Source: a cyanobacterium PCC 7702
GTDB lineage: Bacteria > Cyanobacteriota > Cyanobacteriia > Cyanobacteriales > Nostocaceae
Length of the DNA: 64,000 bases
NCBI GenBank assembly: GCA_000332255.1
Contig: KB235926.1
Span: 4,565,360-4,629,359 of the forward strand
Direction: 5' to 3'
The notes beneath the pieces were generated by a model. It searched no databases and was not told the origin of the DNA. It saw only the letters and a list, made by a program, of their open reading frames with translations. The stretch's first letter is position 1; each line of letters begins with the position of its first letter. Below are positions 36,383-44,843 of this stretch, piece by piece. The translations under genes and the position numbers were made by a program.

Positions 36383-36988
36383 TTATCTTTTCAACACTAC
36401 TTGGAAAGAATTTAAATAACCGTCGATAGTTTTAGATAAAGTTCGGCGTTGTTTTTTAGTAATAATAACCATGACTTGATACAAGCGCCCTTCTGCAACA
36501 TACATGCGGTTTTTAGTAATTTTGCCACCAGCATTGATATACTCAATTTCCTTACCTGGATGGCCGTTGGAACTGCGAATGGGACGCTGCGCCAGCAGGT
36601 GACTTTGCGTAGTTTTTAAAGCCATATCCCTAGCATTATTGAGTATTACCTGAGGGTTAACCAGCTGAGCGTAACTGTATGGAAATTCATTATATGTCAC
36701 TATATATGCTACTTCCTGAGGGGCTGGGGGTTGACCGACAAATATTTTTAAGTCAATTTCCCCCATAAAAGTTTTTTGAATTTGGGACAGCATTTTTGGC
36801 TTTCCTGGCATTAAAACAGAAAAGCTACCATCTGGAGCAGTAAATAGCCGCCATTGTGATTTAACTGGTGCAGTAGAAATTGGTTTTTTTGGGGAATAGG
36901 GACGTTTGGATGAAATTGCTTCGACTTTTGTAAATCCAGTGCATGCCAAAGTGGCGATCGCTAAAGGCAAAAACACTCTTTTTCTCAT
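36383..36988 (-). CDS. Secreted or lipid-anchored protein of unknown function
   Basis: The 201-residue product has a signal peptide (MRKRVFLPLAIATLACTGF; a Cys at about 16 gives a weak lipobox, TLAC). A Lys/Pro/Ser linker follows, then a globular domain of about 150 residues. That domain has FTAPDGSFSVLMPGKP (about 48-63), typical of cyanobacterial proteins annotated only as hypothetical, and ends GYLNSFQVV. It faces the periplasm or thylakoid lumen. I chose ATG 36988; an ATG nine codons upstream (37015) is less fitting. It stands tail to tail with the ligase-like gene. I cannot assign a function. Confidence 0.65.
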   Translation of the reverse strand: MRKRVFLPLAIATLACTGFTKVEAISSKRPYSPKKPISTAPVKSQWRLFTAPDGSFSVLMPGKPKMLSQIQKTFMGEIDLKIFVGQPPAPQEVAYIVTYNEFPYSYAQLVNPQVILNNARDMALKTTQSHLLAQRPIRSSNGHPGKEIEYINAGGKITKNRMYVAEGRLYQVMVIITKKQRRTLSKTIDGYLNSFQVVLKR

Positions 36989-37109
36989 AGTTTTTGCTTG
37001 TATAGGTGTTGACAAATCGCGTTAATTGCTAGTTTTTTATAACCTAGCAGCATGCACGACAGCACCAGTAATATTGGGTAGACAAAGCATTCCTCATCCG
37101 AAATTTCCG

Positions 37110-38135
37110 CTAAAATCTAGTCGCATAAATTGCAGCACCTACCAAACCTACATCCTGATTGAGTACGATGTGCACGGGAATTGCTTCCAAAATAGGACGC
37201 ATCCTACCTTTGTAGGTAAAATGGAAAAGGAAATCTCCTTTGGTGATTAAAGGTAAAATCTTGGCGGCAATGCCTCCAGCAACGTAAAATCCACCGTAGG
37301 GTAAAAGTTTGAGGGCAAGATTTCCTGCTTCTGCTCCGTAGGCTTCTACAAACAATTGCATCGTTTGCTGGCAAAGAAGATCGCGCCCTTGTACCGCAGC
37401 TGAACCGATGACTGCACCTGGATCGACACTTTTTTCTTGTTTTCCTGCTTCTTGTTCCCAGATTCTCACAATAGCGGCGATATCTGGTGACTCTGGCACT
37501 AATTTGCGATCGCGCAAGAATTGGTAAATCGAAACAATTCCTAAACCGGAAACGACCCGTTCCACAGAAACACGCTGGATATCGTGCTTGTCCAACAGAT
37601 ATTTCAAAAGCTGAAACTCCAACTCTGTTCGGGGAGCAAAGTCAGCGTGTCCGCCTTCAGAAGCAAAGGCTTGATAGTATTTTCCTTGTTTGATTAAAAA
37701 CCCCTCTCCTAATCCCGTACCAGCACCAATCACTGCAATCGGTGCTTCTGGATTGGGTTTACCTGTTTGCAAGGTGTGTAAGTCTTGCGGTTCTAAACCC
37801 AAAACGCCATAAGCAACAGCAACAAAATCATTAATCAAAGAAACACGGGGAATATCTAGTTGTTGTTGCAGGCGATCGCCATCCAAAAACCAAGCTAAAT
37901 TAGTCAGTTTTGCTGTATTGTTAACTACAGGTCCGGCGATCGCAAAACAAGCTTTTTGTGGTCTTGGTATGTTAGTTGTGGCTAAAAACTTTTGTACTAT
38001 TGGTACTAAATCGGGAAAATCTCGACTCGGATAACGTTCTTCACAAATTGTACGTAAAAAAGACTCTTGCGTTTGCTCCATCAATCGCACGATGGTTTTT
38101 GTTCCGCCAATATCTCCTGCTAATACTAAGGTCAT
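37110..38135 (-). CDS. glk: Glucokinase
   Basis: Glucokinase phosphorylates glucose with ATP in the cytoplasm, feeding glycolysis and glycogen or polysaccharide precursors. The 341-residue protein matches the PF02685 Glk group: phosphate loop LAGDIGGTKT (5-14), LINDFVAVAYG (about 100-110), the IGAGTGLGEGFL ATP-site segment (about 135-146), ASEGGHADFAPR with the substrate Glu (about 158-169) and GGFYVAGGIAAK near the end. The length is normal. It lies 75 bases after the histidine-phosphatase gene on the same strand and could be cotranscribed with it. Confidence 0.93.
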   Translation of the reverse strand: MTLVLAGDIGGTKTIVRLMEQTQESFLRTICEERYPSRDFPDLVPIVQKFLATTNIPRPQKACFAIAGPVVNNTAKLTNLAWFLDGDRLQQQLDIPRVSLINDFVAVAYGVLGLEPQDLHTLQTGKPNPEAPIAVIGAGTGLGEGFLIKQGKYYQAFASEGGHADFAPRTELEFQLLKYLLDKHDIQRVSVERVVSGLGIVSIYQFLRDRKLVPESPDIAAIVRIWEQEAGKQEKSVDPGAVIGSAAVQGRDLLCQQTMQLFVEAYGAEAGNLALKLLPYGGFYVAGGIAAKILPLITKGDFLFHFTYKGRMRPILEAIPVHIVLNQDVGLVGAAIYATRF

Positions 38136-38210
38136 AATTTTGGTTATTTAACTTACTTTTTTCCAGGCGGTAAGACCAGCTAGCTACCGCCGCACAGTTT
38201 ATCTTTATCA

Positions 38211-38858
38211 TCAATGAAAGCGAATCAATTCTTCTACCTGCCTGAGGTGAGATGTATCTCCCTTCAGTTCTAAAAACCAGTGTGGCTCTTGGCGCACAAT
38301 TTTTACTAAACAGCACAAACTCGCCTTGATTTGCGTTAAGGCGATTTCTCCCACAAGTCCCATTGCTGCGCCCTGTACCGATGCACCGTGTCCCACTAAC
38401 AAAACATTTTCCGGACAAAATTCCGCAGCCAAACATTTAGCAGTTTCTCCAGAACGCAGCTTTACTTGTTGGTCTGTTTCCGGATACTTAGCAGCAATAC
38501 GCGGTCTATAGCTAGTATCAATTCTGGGAAACAGTGCTGCTAATTCTTCAGTTGACAGAGTTTTTGGTTCTTCCGACATCCAAGCTGGATTTAGCCACTC
38601 GCTCAAGCCTGTTTCCAGTTTAATCGGTAAATCCAAAACTTCTGCCACGGCGTTCGCCGTTTGCACGCTTCGCAAAAAAGGAGAAGCAAAAATATGGGAG
38701 ATTTTTTCTTTCTGAAGGCGATTAGCTAACTGCTGAGCTTGCAAAAAGCCATCTTCAGACAAAGGTGGATCGTAAGGTCTTTCCGCCGTGAGAAACCACT
38801 CAGGATTAACAAAATCAAGCCGATTGGCATGTCTTGCAATCCAGATAATTTGATTCAT
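38211..38858 (-). CDS. Histidine phosphatase family protein
   Basis: The 215-residue protein is a phosphoglycerate-mutase-like (histidine phosphatase) enzyme. The first catalytic motif is divergent but recognisable: WIARHANRLDF (6-16), with RHA in place of RHG. SEDGFLQAQQLANRL (about 35-49) and SPFLRSVQTANAVAEVL (about 59-75) follow, and the second catalytic His lies in VLLVGHGASVQGA (about 151-163). Acid/base Glu is in GLSEWL. It removes phosphate from a small molecule or protein; the substrate is unknown. It lies upstream of glk on the minus strand. Confidence 0.85.
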   Translation of the reverse strand: MNQIIWIARHANRLDFVNPEWFLTAERPYDPPLSEDGFLQAQQLANRLQKEKISHIFASPFLRSVQTANAVAEVLDLPIKLETGLSEWLNPAWMSEEPKTLSTEELAALFPRIDTSYRPRIAAKYPETDQQVKLRSGETAKCLAAEFCPENVLLVGHGASVQGAAMGLVGEIALTQIKASLCCLVKIVRQEPHWFLELKGDTSHLRQVEELIRFH

Positions 38859-38958
38859 AAATTAATTTCCAAAGGAATAAGCTTCGTAACCTGCAAAGTT
38901 TATCTCATCATAACCGTCCTACAATCACTTTATATTAGAGAGATTTCCAACTGCCGCA

Positions 38959-39687
38959 TTAGCCCAAATATGCTTTTTTTACCCGCTCGTCGCTAATCAG
39001 TTCCGATGCTGCACCTGTTAAGACAATGCTACCTGCTTCTAAAACGTATCCCCTATCTGCAATTTGGAGAGCAAGATTGGCGTTTTGTTCTACAAGCAAA
39101 ATGGTTACGCCCGTAGCTCGTAAATTTTCTATAATCCGAAAAATTTCCCGAACGATCGCCGGTGCTAAACCCAAACTCGGTTCATCTAAAAGCAAAAGTT
39201 TGGGTCTGCTCATTAACGAACGGGCGATCGCTAACATTTGTTGCTCTCCTCCACTTAAAGTTCCCGCTAATTGATTGCGTCTTTCGGCCAAACGCGGAAA
39301 TCTTTCAAATTGGCGTTGAATATCAGCCTTTATCTGTGCTTCATCACGGTGAATGTAAGCACCGAGTAGCAAATTATCATAAACAGTTTGCCGCGCCAAC
39401 ACCCTCCGCCCTTCCGGACAATGAGCGATACCCAATTGCACAATTTCGTGAGGTTGGCGACGAATAATATTTCTTCCTTGGTAAATAATTTCACCACTAC
39501 GGGGATTTACTATCTTGGAGATCGCGCGAAGGGTAGTACTTTTACCAGCACCATTTGCACCTATCAAAGTCACAATCTCTCCGTTATTAACAACTAAATT
39601 AATGTTCTTCAGAGCTTGAATGCCCCCATAGTTAACACATAAATTTTTTATTTCTAAAATAGAGTACCTTGGAACCTCTGTATCCAT
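38959..39687 (-). CDS. livF: Branched-chain/neutral amino acid ABC transporter ATPase
   Basis: LivF-type ATPases power uptake of neutral amino acids across the inner membrane with LivG, LivH, LivM and a binding protein. In Anabaena this role belongs to NatE of the N-I system. The 242 residues have Walker A IGANGAGKSTT (about 38-48), CPEGRRVLARQTVYDNL (about 95-111), signature TLSGGEQQM (about 144-152), Walker B LLLLDEPSLGLAP (about 165-177) and switch LLVEQNAN (about 204-211). The gene stands alone; no permease or binding protein is in the window, as happens with scattered nat genes. It has its own upstream region. Confidence 0.92.
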   Translation of the reverse strand: MDTEVPRYSILEIKNLCVNYGGIQALKNINLVVNNGEIVTLIGANGAGKSTTLRAISKIVNPRSGEIIYQGRNIIRRQPHEIVQLGIAHCPEGRRVLARQTVYDNLLLGAYIHRDEAQIKADIQRQFERFPRLAERRNQLAGTLSGGEQQMLAIARSLMSRPKLLLLDEPSLGLAPAIVREIFRIIENLRATGVTILLVEQNANLALQIADRGYVLEAGSIVLTGAASELISDERVKKAYLG

Positions 39688-39734
39688 TGTTGATATTAGC
39701 TAAATATTTTCGATTAACTAAAATATAAAGTTAA

Positions 39735-39760
39735 GGTGCGCTATCAAGCTTTAGCACACC
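39735..39760 (-). terminator. Terminator after the YceD gene
   Basis: On the minus strand GGTGTGCT and AGCGCACC (39735-39760, one mismatch, ten-base loop) are followed by TTAACTTT. It lies about 120 bases past the stop of the YceD gene. A second small stem CCCC-ACAA-GGGG stands at 39810-39821. Confidence 0.5.
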
Positions 39761-39877
39761 TCAACGTCAAGATAATAAATAGCAAAACGAAACGGACTTT
39801 TCCCTTTTTCCCCACAAGGGGTATTATAAGGTTTTCTTTTGGCTGGGGAGCGCTGACTGACCTTTGGCTTGAACTTA

Positions 39878-40384
39878 TCAAGGTAATTGCTTTCTCAAAG
39901 CTTCCAAACAAGACCAACGACGGTCTAAACCCTGCTCAAAATTACTACTATCGCTCAAAGGTTGAATACCCGGACAATTTTGATCGCACAGCTGGCGTTG
40001 GGGAATTGCCAAACACATCTGCTCGTACAGCCATTCCCCGGGATCGAAATAACCGTAAGGTGATAAAGTTTCTACTAAATCTTCCACGGCAATTTCCCGC
40101 TCTGAAACGAAGGCTTGTTCTTGATCGACGGCTTCGTCTAACCAGATAATTTCAGAAATATCAACTACTAAGCGATGATTGTAGTTTTGTAAGCAGCGGT
40201 TGCAGTTACAGGTAATAATTGTTTCTGCTTGCCCGGACACTTGTAAGTAATTACCACAGTGTTGCACTTGTATGCGACCCCGAACTGGTGTCAAAGTTTC
40301 TAAACCAGGCAGAAACTCTTTCACCTGAATTTCCTCTGTCCGCTCCGGCGCTTTCATTAGCTGCGGAATGTAAATTGCGTCCAT
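39878..40384 (-). CDS. YceD/DUF177 family protein
   Basis: This 168-residue protein matches the YceD (DUF177) family, linked to ribosome or 23S rRNA maturation in plants and bacteria. A Cys-rich pair (TCNCNRCLQNY, about 58-68) resembles a zinc-binding site, and the family's signature acidic region EIIWLDEAVDQEQ lies at about 78-90. The C-terminal CLAIPQRQLCDQNCPG (about 127-142) holds the typical P-x-x-x-x-C-x-x-x-C-x-G ending. In many bacteria yceD precedes rpmF; rpmF is absent here. It lies downstream of jag with a 224-base gap holding a strong hairpin, so it is probably its own unit. Confidence 0.85.
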   Translation of the reverse strand: MDAIYIPQLMKAPERTEEIQVKEFLPGLETLTPVRGRIQVQHCGNYLQVSGQAETIITCNCNRCLQNYNHRLVVDISEIIWLDEAVDQEQAFVSEREIAVEDLVETLSPYGYFDPGEWLYEQMCLAIPQRQLCDQNCPGIQPLSDSSNFEQGLDRRWSCLEALRKQLP

Positions 40385-40572
40385 AGGAGTTGTGAGACAT
40401 CCTCACTCAAAGTTATGCTTATCATTAGCATTTTCACCAATGATACTTCCTTAGTCTAACTTTATTTGCATTTTGCTGGAATTGGCATTACACAAATTTA
40501 GCCAATATCTGCCAGAGTTAATCAGTTACAAAGTCTGCCACCTGCTGCTTTTGCTGCCGTTACGAACTCGGC

Positions 40573-40602
40573 TAACAGTTAACCGCGCCCAGTTAACTGT
40601 TA
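40573..40602 (-). terminator. Long perfect hairpin after jag
   Basis: TAACAGTTAAC (40573-40583) pairs perfectly with GTTAACTGTTA (40592-40602), an eight-base loop. It starts seven bases past the jag stop. There is no T run after it on the minus strand, so it may act as a terminator or as an RNA 3' end stabiliser. Confidence 0.6.
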
Positions 40603-40608
40603 ACTAAC

Positions 40609-41127
40609 TTATTCTGGTGATGCCAGACGCACAACCAGGTTGCGATGTGGCTCTTTTCCTCGGCTAAAAGTTTCCAAGTCACTAAAGTCCTTTAGAAAGG
40701 TGTGAATTTGACGACGTTCTGCTGAGCTGAGAGATTTAATTTCCACTTCTCTACCTGTTGCACGTACCTGCTGTGCAGCTAATTGTGCAAGGGCGCGAAT
40801 TTCTGCTTGTCGCCTGACGCGGTAACCGTTGAGTTCCACAGTATAGGAGGCTTGCTGTTCTTGTGGTTGGTTAAGGTTAAGAATAGAATTAGCCAAATAC
40901 TGGATGGCATCCAGTACTGCACCACCAGGTCCGATCAACACCTGAATTTGTTCTGGTGTTAAATTCATTTCGTCAATTGTCAACCAGTAACTATCAGGTT
41001 CTTTAGACTCACCTGCACCGGTTACTGTTGATTCTAATTCAGCCTTAATGTTAGCGTTGATGCCACATAGTTGCAGCAAAGTTTTTAACCATTGCTGCCC
41101 TCTTTGCATGCGACTGTCGGCAACCAT
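40609..41127 (-). CDS. jag: Jag/KhpB RNA-binding protein (KH-R3H)
   Basis: The 172-residue protein has a KH-type domain with the GxxG-like loop VLIGPGGAVLDAIQYL (about 64-79) and a C-terminal R3H domain. That domain shows LSSAERRQIHTFLKD (about 133-147) and the R-x3-H motif inside it. Jag proteins bind RNA and affect cell envelope and division. It lacks the N-terminal Jag_N domain, which is normal in cyanobacteria. Its ATG overlaps the yidC stop by one base (TAATG), so the two are translationally coupled. A long hairpin follows. Confidence 0.88.
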   Translation of the reverse strand: MVADSRMQRGQQWLKTLLQLCGINANIKAELESTVTGAGESKEPDSYWLTIDEMNLTPEQIQVLIGPGGAVLDAIQYLANSILNLNQPQEQQASYTVELNGYRVRRQAEIRALAQLAAQQVRATGREVEIKSLSSAERRQIHTFLKDFSDLETFSRGKEPHRNLVVRLASPE

Positions 41128-42269
41128 TAACCTGTAGCCTTTTTCTTAGAACTTTTTGGTTCAAACGGCAGCGTTTTTTGTTGTGCTTCTGCCTGTTTTT
41201 CCTGAGCTTCTACAATTTTTTGCAATTCCTCTGGCAGGGGTTCGCGAGAGAGAATGTAAGTTTGCAGGGTTTGGAAGATATTACCGATCACCATGTACAT
41301 TAGTACCCCAGCAGGTAGGGGAAAGAACAAAAACATTCCCGAAAAAATCACGGGAGTAATTTTGTTAACTGTATCCTGCTGTGGATTGCCAGCACCGGAA
41401 TTTTGCCCGGACAGTACTTGGCTGATGTACAAGGTAATACCAAAAATCACTACCATTGCCACGATATCCCAGTGGATTGTGCCGTCGGGATCGATGGCGC
41501 CAACTCTACCTAAAGCATCAATAAATAAAAATCCCTGATCCTCCGCTAGCCCGGGGATCGTTCCCTGAATAGTCGCATCACCTGGCTGTAAAGCCTCTAT
41601 ATTTCCTTGTGCATCTATTTTTACCCTTTCTTCCCCTTTAATGACTTTCCATTGGGGAATTAACTTTGTATTTGGATGTTCGGCTAAAACTGCCTGAAAT
41701 GGTTTGCCTTCCACAGTTTGATATTGAATTTTTGTATGTTCTCCCACCGCTAATTTGTTACCGCTTGGAAGAATAGCAGTTACCTTGACACGCTCTCCAT
41801 CAGCAACGTAAATGTTTTGGGGAGGAGTTGCAAAGGCTTGGGGTTGAATTCGTTCCATTTGTTCAGCAGGGAGGATCTGCAGGTTCACGGTGTAGTTAAC
41901 GCTAGCAAAAGGTGAACCTCGCAAAGTGGCAAACAGGGCTAGCAATACCGGCATTTGTAACAGCAGTGGCAAACATCCAGCCAAGGGATTGCCGAATTCT
42001 TTCTGGACATTGAGCATTTCCTCCTGCTGTTTTTGCGGATCGTCCTTATAACGTTCTTTGATTTCCTGCATACGCTTTTGCATCAAAGGTTGGACAATTC
42101 GCATTCGTCGCATGTTGCGAATTGAACCGGCACTTAGAGGATAAAGTGCAAAACGAACTATCAACGTTAAGGCAACGATCGCCAATCCATAGCTTGGTAC
42201 TATGCTGTAAAACAAGTCTATGATTGGCAACATGATGTTGTTCGAGAGGAACCCGATACCAAAATCCAT
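41127..42269 (-). CDS. yidC: Membrane protein insertase YidC
   Basis: YidC/Alb3 inserts proteins into the plasma and thylakoid membranes. The 380 residues show the 60KD_IMP core: first span (about 13-35), the cytosolic hairpin [19 protein letters not shown] (about 54-72), spans at about 97-115, 270-290 and 308-330, and a basic C-terminus (KSSKKK). A large soluble loop (about 125-265) between spans is larger than in chloroplast Alb3 but known from cyanobacterial homologues. The loop contains two VKVTAI/ATIQGT-like Ig-type strands. The start overlaps the preceding small frame by TAATG, and its stop overlaps jag. The rpmH-rnpA-PH-yidC-jag order is the normal cyanobacterial one. Confidence 0.95.
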   Translation of the reverse strand: MDFGIGFLSNNIMLPIIDLFYSIVPSYGLAIVALTLIVRFALYPLSAGSIRNMRRMRIVQPLMQKRMQEIKERYKDDPQKQQEEMLNVQKEFGNPLAGCLPLLLQMPVLLALFATLRGSPFASVNYTVNLQILPAEQMERIQPQAFATPPQNIYVADGERVKVTAILPSGNKLAVGEHTKIQYQTVEGKPFQAVLAEHPNTKLIPQWKVIKGEERVKIDAQGNIEALQPGDATIQGTIPGLAEDQGFLFIDALGRVGAIDPDGTIHWDIVAMVVIFGITLYISQVLSGQNSGAGNPQQDTVNKITPVIFSGMFLFFPLPAGVLMYMVIGNIFQTLQTYILSREPLPEELQKIVEAQEKQAEAQQKTLPFEPKSSKKKATG

Positions 42270-42556
42270 TATTCTGAATTCAACCTGAGGTTATGTAAAT
42301 TAATTACCGATCTTAGATTGGAAACTAGCCCGTGGCTAATCGCAATCTCAAATGGTCTGACTGAATCTAATCTAGCTAAATCAGCATTTGTCTGCGACTG
42401 TAGTTCTACTACGGATAGCCGCCCGCTTCTAGTTTGTATTGGCTTGAAAGGATGGGGATTTTTGATTTGAGCCTCCCATCCCCGGTCTTGATTATTTGTT
42501 AGCAGCGCTACTAAAATTAGGATTTTTGGCAGCAACTCTTTGACTGATGTAATCAT
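42269..42556 (-). CDS. Possible 95-residue overlapping frame between PH gene and yidC
   Basis: A minus-strand frame starts inside the end of the PH-domain gene (65 bases of overlap, another frame) and ends in a TAATG overlap with the yidC start. The product has a short hydrophobic start ([11 protein letters not shown]) and no family I recognise. The tight joins suggest translational coupling, but the joins alone could be chance. An alternative is that 42270-42491 is simply a 222-base leader of yidC. Confidence 0.25.
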   Translation of the reverse strand: MITSVKELLPKILILVALLTNNQDRGWEAQIKNPHPFKPIQTRSGRLSVVELQSQTNADLARLDSVRPFEIAISHGLVSNLRSVINLHNLRLNSE

Positions 42557-42884
42557 AGATCTCCCGGAACCTTGGTAAAGCCCGTAGCTCCAGGCGATTA
42601 CCGTTTTTGAGAGTTAGTACCATATCCCCCCACAAGCCAATACCGCGGGGAACTTTGACTATTTTGACGATTTCTGAGTAAATCACGTCGCTGCGATCGC
42701 GTCCCATCCAACCCCCAGTAACAGATACTCGGCGATCGGTAATGCGGAAGCGCAACCACAAAGCTCTGACAATTGCTCCAACCGTCAACGGCAAACCCAC
42801 AACAGTCAACCCAATTAGTATGTTTACGATCAGATCCCCAATATGAGGACCGCCTTCAAAGTAAACTTCTTCACGAATGCCCAT
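42492..42884 (-). CDS. PH-domain (bPH2-like) membrane protein
   Basis: This 130-residue protein has a hydrophobic hairpin (LIVNILIGLTVVGLPLTVGAIV, about 18-39; one long or two short spans). A bacterial PH domain of the YdbT/bPH2 kind follows (LRFRITDRRVSVTGGWMG, about 44-61; [26 protein letters not shown] near the end). It lies between rnpA and yidC in cyanobacteria generally and probably helps membrane assembly; no reaction is known. It overlaps rnpA by 14 bases at its start, so translation is coupled. Confidence 0.8.
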   Translation of the reverse strand: MGIREEVYFEGGPHIGDLIVNILIGLTVVGLPLTVGAIVRALWLRFRITDRRVSVTGGWMGRDRSDVIYSEIVKIVKVPRGIGLWGDMVLTLKNGNRLELRALPRFREIYDYISQRVAAKNPNFSSAANK

Positions 42885-43296
42885 TTAATACCTCTGCTTG
42901 TGCCAATAACTGCTCTAATTCTTGCAGAAATTGTTGGCTTGCGCACTTAGATTCTGTTGTAGTTGGTTTCACAACCACCACCAGCCGCCATCCTGGTGCC
43001 ATTTTAGGCAATAATTGATGCAAGGCTGCTGCTATTTGCCGTTTTAAGCGGTTGCGAACTACTGCTCGTTTGCTGATTTTGGTGCTGATGGAGATGCCAA
43101 TTCGACTGGGACCAGCAATTGTCGAGTCTACTGATTGTGATTTCTGACCATCAGTGTCTGAAGAAGGTAATTTTTTGCCAGATGACGGTCCTAAAGCTCT
43201 TAAAGTTAGGTAAAAACCATGAACGCGAATTCCTTCTCGAAAAACTGCCTGGAAGTCTTGGCGAGATTTGAGCCGATGCGCCTTAGGCAAAGCCAC
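42871..43296 (-). CDS. rnpA: Ribonuclease P protein component
   Basis: RnpA is the protein subunit of RNase P, which trims the 5' ends of tRNAs. The 141 residues have the start ALPKAHRLKSRQDFQAVF (2-19) and the RNR motif KISKRAVVRNRLKRQI (about 73-88) that binds the RNA. About twenty extra residues (GKKLPSSDTDGQKSQS region, about 39-60) lie between the first strands, so the protein is longer than the usual 115-120; similar insertions occur in cyanobacteria. The start is GTG 43296. It follows rpmH by 34 bases and overlaps the PH gene. Confidence 0.93.
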   Translation of the reverse strand: MALPKAHRLKSRQDFQAVFREGIRVHGFYLTLRALGPSSGKKLPSSDTDGQKSQSVDSTIAGPSRIGISISTKISKRAVVRNRLKRQIAAALHQLLPKMAPGWRLVVVVKPTTTESKCASQQFLQELEQLLAQAEVLNGHS

Positions 43297-43330
43297 AGTC
43301 GCTGTTTTTGATTTTCCTCCTCCTTTTGTC

Positions 43331-43465
43331 CTATACGCTCAGGCGATAACGTCCTTTTCTTCTTCTGGCCTTGATGACGTTTCTACCATCCGAAGTCCGC
43401 ATTCTGGCACGGAAACCAGAAGTTCTTTTTCTTTTGCGGTTAGTTCCCTCTAGGGTTCTTCGCAT
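43331..43465 (-). CDS. rpmH: Ribosomal protein bL34
   Basis: A 44-residue, very basic protein with the bL34 pattern: [20 protein letters not shown] at the start, [19 protein letters not shown] in the middle, and RLSV at the end. It is a component of the large ribosomal subunit. The gene ends with TAG at 43331-43333 and is followed by rnpA, as in nearly all bacteria. dnaA, which precedes rpmH in many bacteria, is not here, as expected for cyanobacteria. No DnaA-box cluster was seen, so I do not propose an origin. Confidence 0.95.
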   Translation of the reverse strand: MRRTLEGTNRKRKRTSGFRARMRTSDGRNVIKARRRKGRYRLSV

Positions 43466-43594
43466 ACTTTATCCTCTTGAGCAATTTTTATAAAAAAGTC
43501 ACAATCTTTAATCTTATCACTTGCAGAGATTTTGCCCAAGTCCCTAAATGAAGAGGAGAAAAAGCTCTCAGCAGCATCACGAGAATGTTTTCAA

Positions 43595-44107
43595 CTAGGA
43601 GATGCTAAGCATCCAAGTACCCAAGTAACGCGATAAGGGTACATCACCAGGAGATTGAATCGAGCAGTTGAAATAAAAAATACCGCCAAAGGCAGGATTT
43701 TTGACGTTAGACAATACCAGTTCTACGTTGCTTCCCGCTGGTACTGGTTGTTCGGGATAAATTTCAATAACGCGATTTTCTTTATCCCACCTGACCTCAG
43801 ATAAGGGTACTGCTTTGCCTTTTACCCGCACTTCAACTTTTTTGGGATCGAAGGTTCCTTTGTAGTATTTAGGGTAATTAATAACAAATAGGGAAGCTGC
43901 TAAGTTCATTTTTTTAGCGGGAATCCTCAAACGGTATCTGTCCCAACCATTTGTTTGACCGCCAAAATCCAATCGAAACGGGAGTTGATTTTCACTTTTG
44001 ACTCCGCTAAATAGCGTAAATCCAGGTAAGCTATCTGCCAAACTCACACTTGGCAAACCAGCTAGCAAACAGCTAGTTACTGCTAAAGCAGAAAGTACAC
44101 GTCGCAT
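43595..44107 (-). CDS. DUF2808 secreted protein
   Basis: The 170-residue protein has a signal peptide (RRVLSALAVTSCLLAGLPSV, about 2-21) with likely cleavage after SLA (about residue 24). The mature domain is the cyanobacterial DUF2808 type: RLRIPAKKMNLAASLFVINY (about 57-76), GTFDPKKVEVRVKGK and ENRVIEIYPEQPVPAGSNVE (about 109-128). It would be in the periplasm or outer envelope. The function is unknown; the fold is probably beta-sandwich. It stands alone before a long gap. Confidence 0.8.
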   Translation of the reverse strand: MRRVLSALAVTSCLLAGLPSVSLADSLPGFTLFSGVKSENQLPFRLDFGGQTNGWDRYRLRIPAKKMNLAASLFVINYPKYYKGTFDPKKVEVRVKGKAVPLSEVRWDKENRVIEIYPEQPVPAGSNVELVLSNVKNPAFGGIFYFNCSIQSPGDVPLSRYLGTWMLSIS

Positions 44108-44843
44108 AGTTAAGCTCCTGTTACAGCAAGTTTACTATATAAACTTTATTCTCAAGCAGACGCAAAAATTAGCTAAAAGTGCCATGTATCTCGTTTCTTC
44201 TGAATATTTACTTATCCTAAGTGTATATATTTATACTAATTTTATATTTTTGCCCAGCGGATATAAATCTATTATTGCATTCCCCGAGGCAGTTGGAATT
44301 GTCAAACAAGGAGTCTGCTGTTGCTTGTGCGAAAGGAACAAAAAACACGATTTTGTTTCTAAAGATGTAGCAATGTATCTAAAAATTAGGCTTTTGTTAG
44401 AAAAATTCAACGAGTTTCTACAGCGATCGCCAATAAAATTGGGCTAGATTAGTGACAACTAAAGATTACTCGCCCCTAGATGAAATTTGATGGTTTGAAG
44501 ATTGAATTTGTGAGCAATTAACTAATATTGCACTATGTAAACAACAAACAACAATATTTTTCAATCCCTAAAAGAACTTGAAGACATAGACACAAAGTAT
44601 GGGGATCGACATAGGATGTGCAATAAGCAAGTCATGAATGCAACTATCTCATTAGACGTAGAATTTGCAATTGATTAAGATCGGGTTTTGCTTGGATAAA
44701 TAAAACCAGAAGGCATGGGTGGCAATTAATTGGAAAAACAAAAACCAATTGTTCTGCCCGAGTTGCTAGGTGTGAATAAATTTGCTCATCAAAAATATTC
44801 AAAGCTTGCGCGTGAAAGTAAATATTGCTCTTAAGGAGATGGC
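44108..44843. other. Long intergenic region before the pnt operon
   Basis: About 735 AT-rich bases separate the divergent DUF2808 and pntAA genes. A 149-codon plus frame (43998-44447) overlaps DUF2808 antisense and has no family, so I reject it. A small stem AATTGG/CCAATT stands at 44728-44750. The pnt Shine-Dalgarno (AAGGAG, 44833-44838) ends the region. Confidence 0.45.

Noticed and set aside
39736-40149. 137-codon plus frame opposite YceD
   Set aside because: Its second half is the mirror of the YceD gene and the first half runs through the terminator hairpin.
43331-43465. Replication origin next to rpmH
   Set aside because: No dnaA gene and no DnaA-box cluster seen; cyanobacterial rpmH is not a reliable origin marker.
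43998-44447. 149-codon plus frame across the DUF2808 start
   Set aside because: Antisense to a signal-peptide gene for its first third and without family or coding pattern after that.
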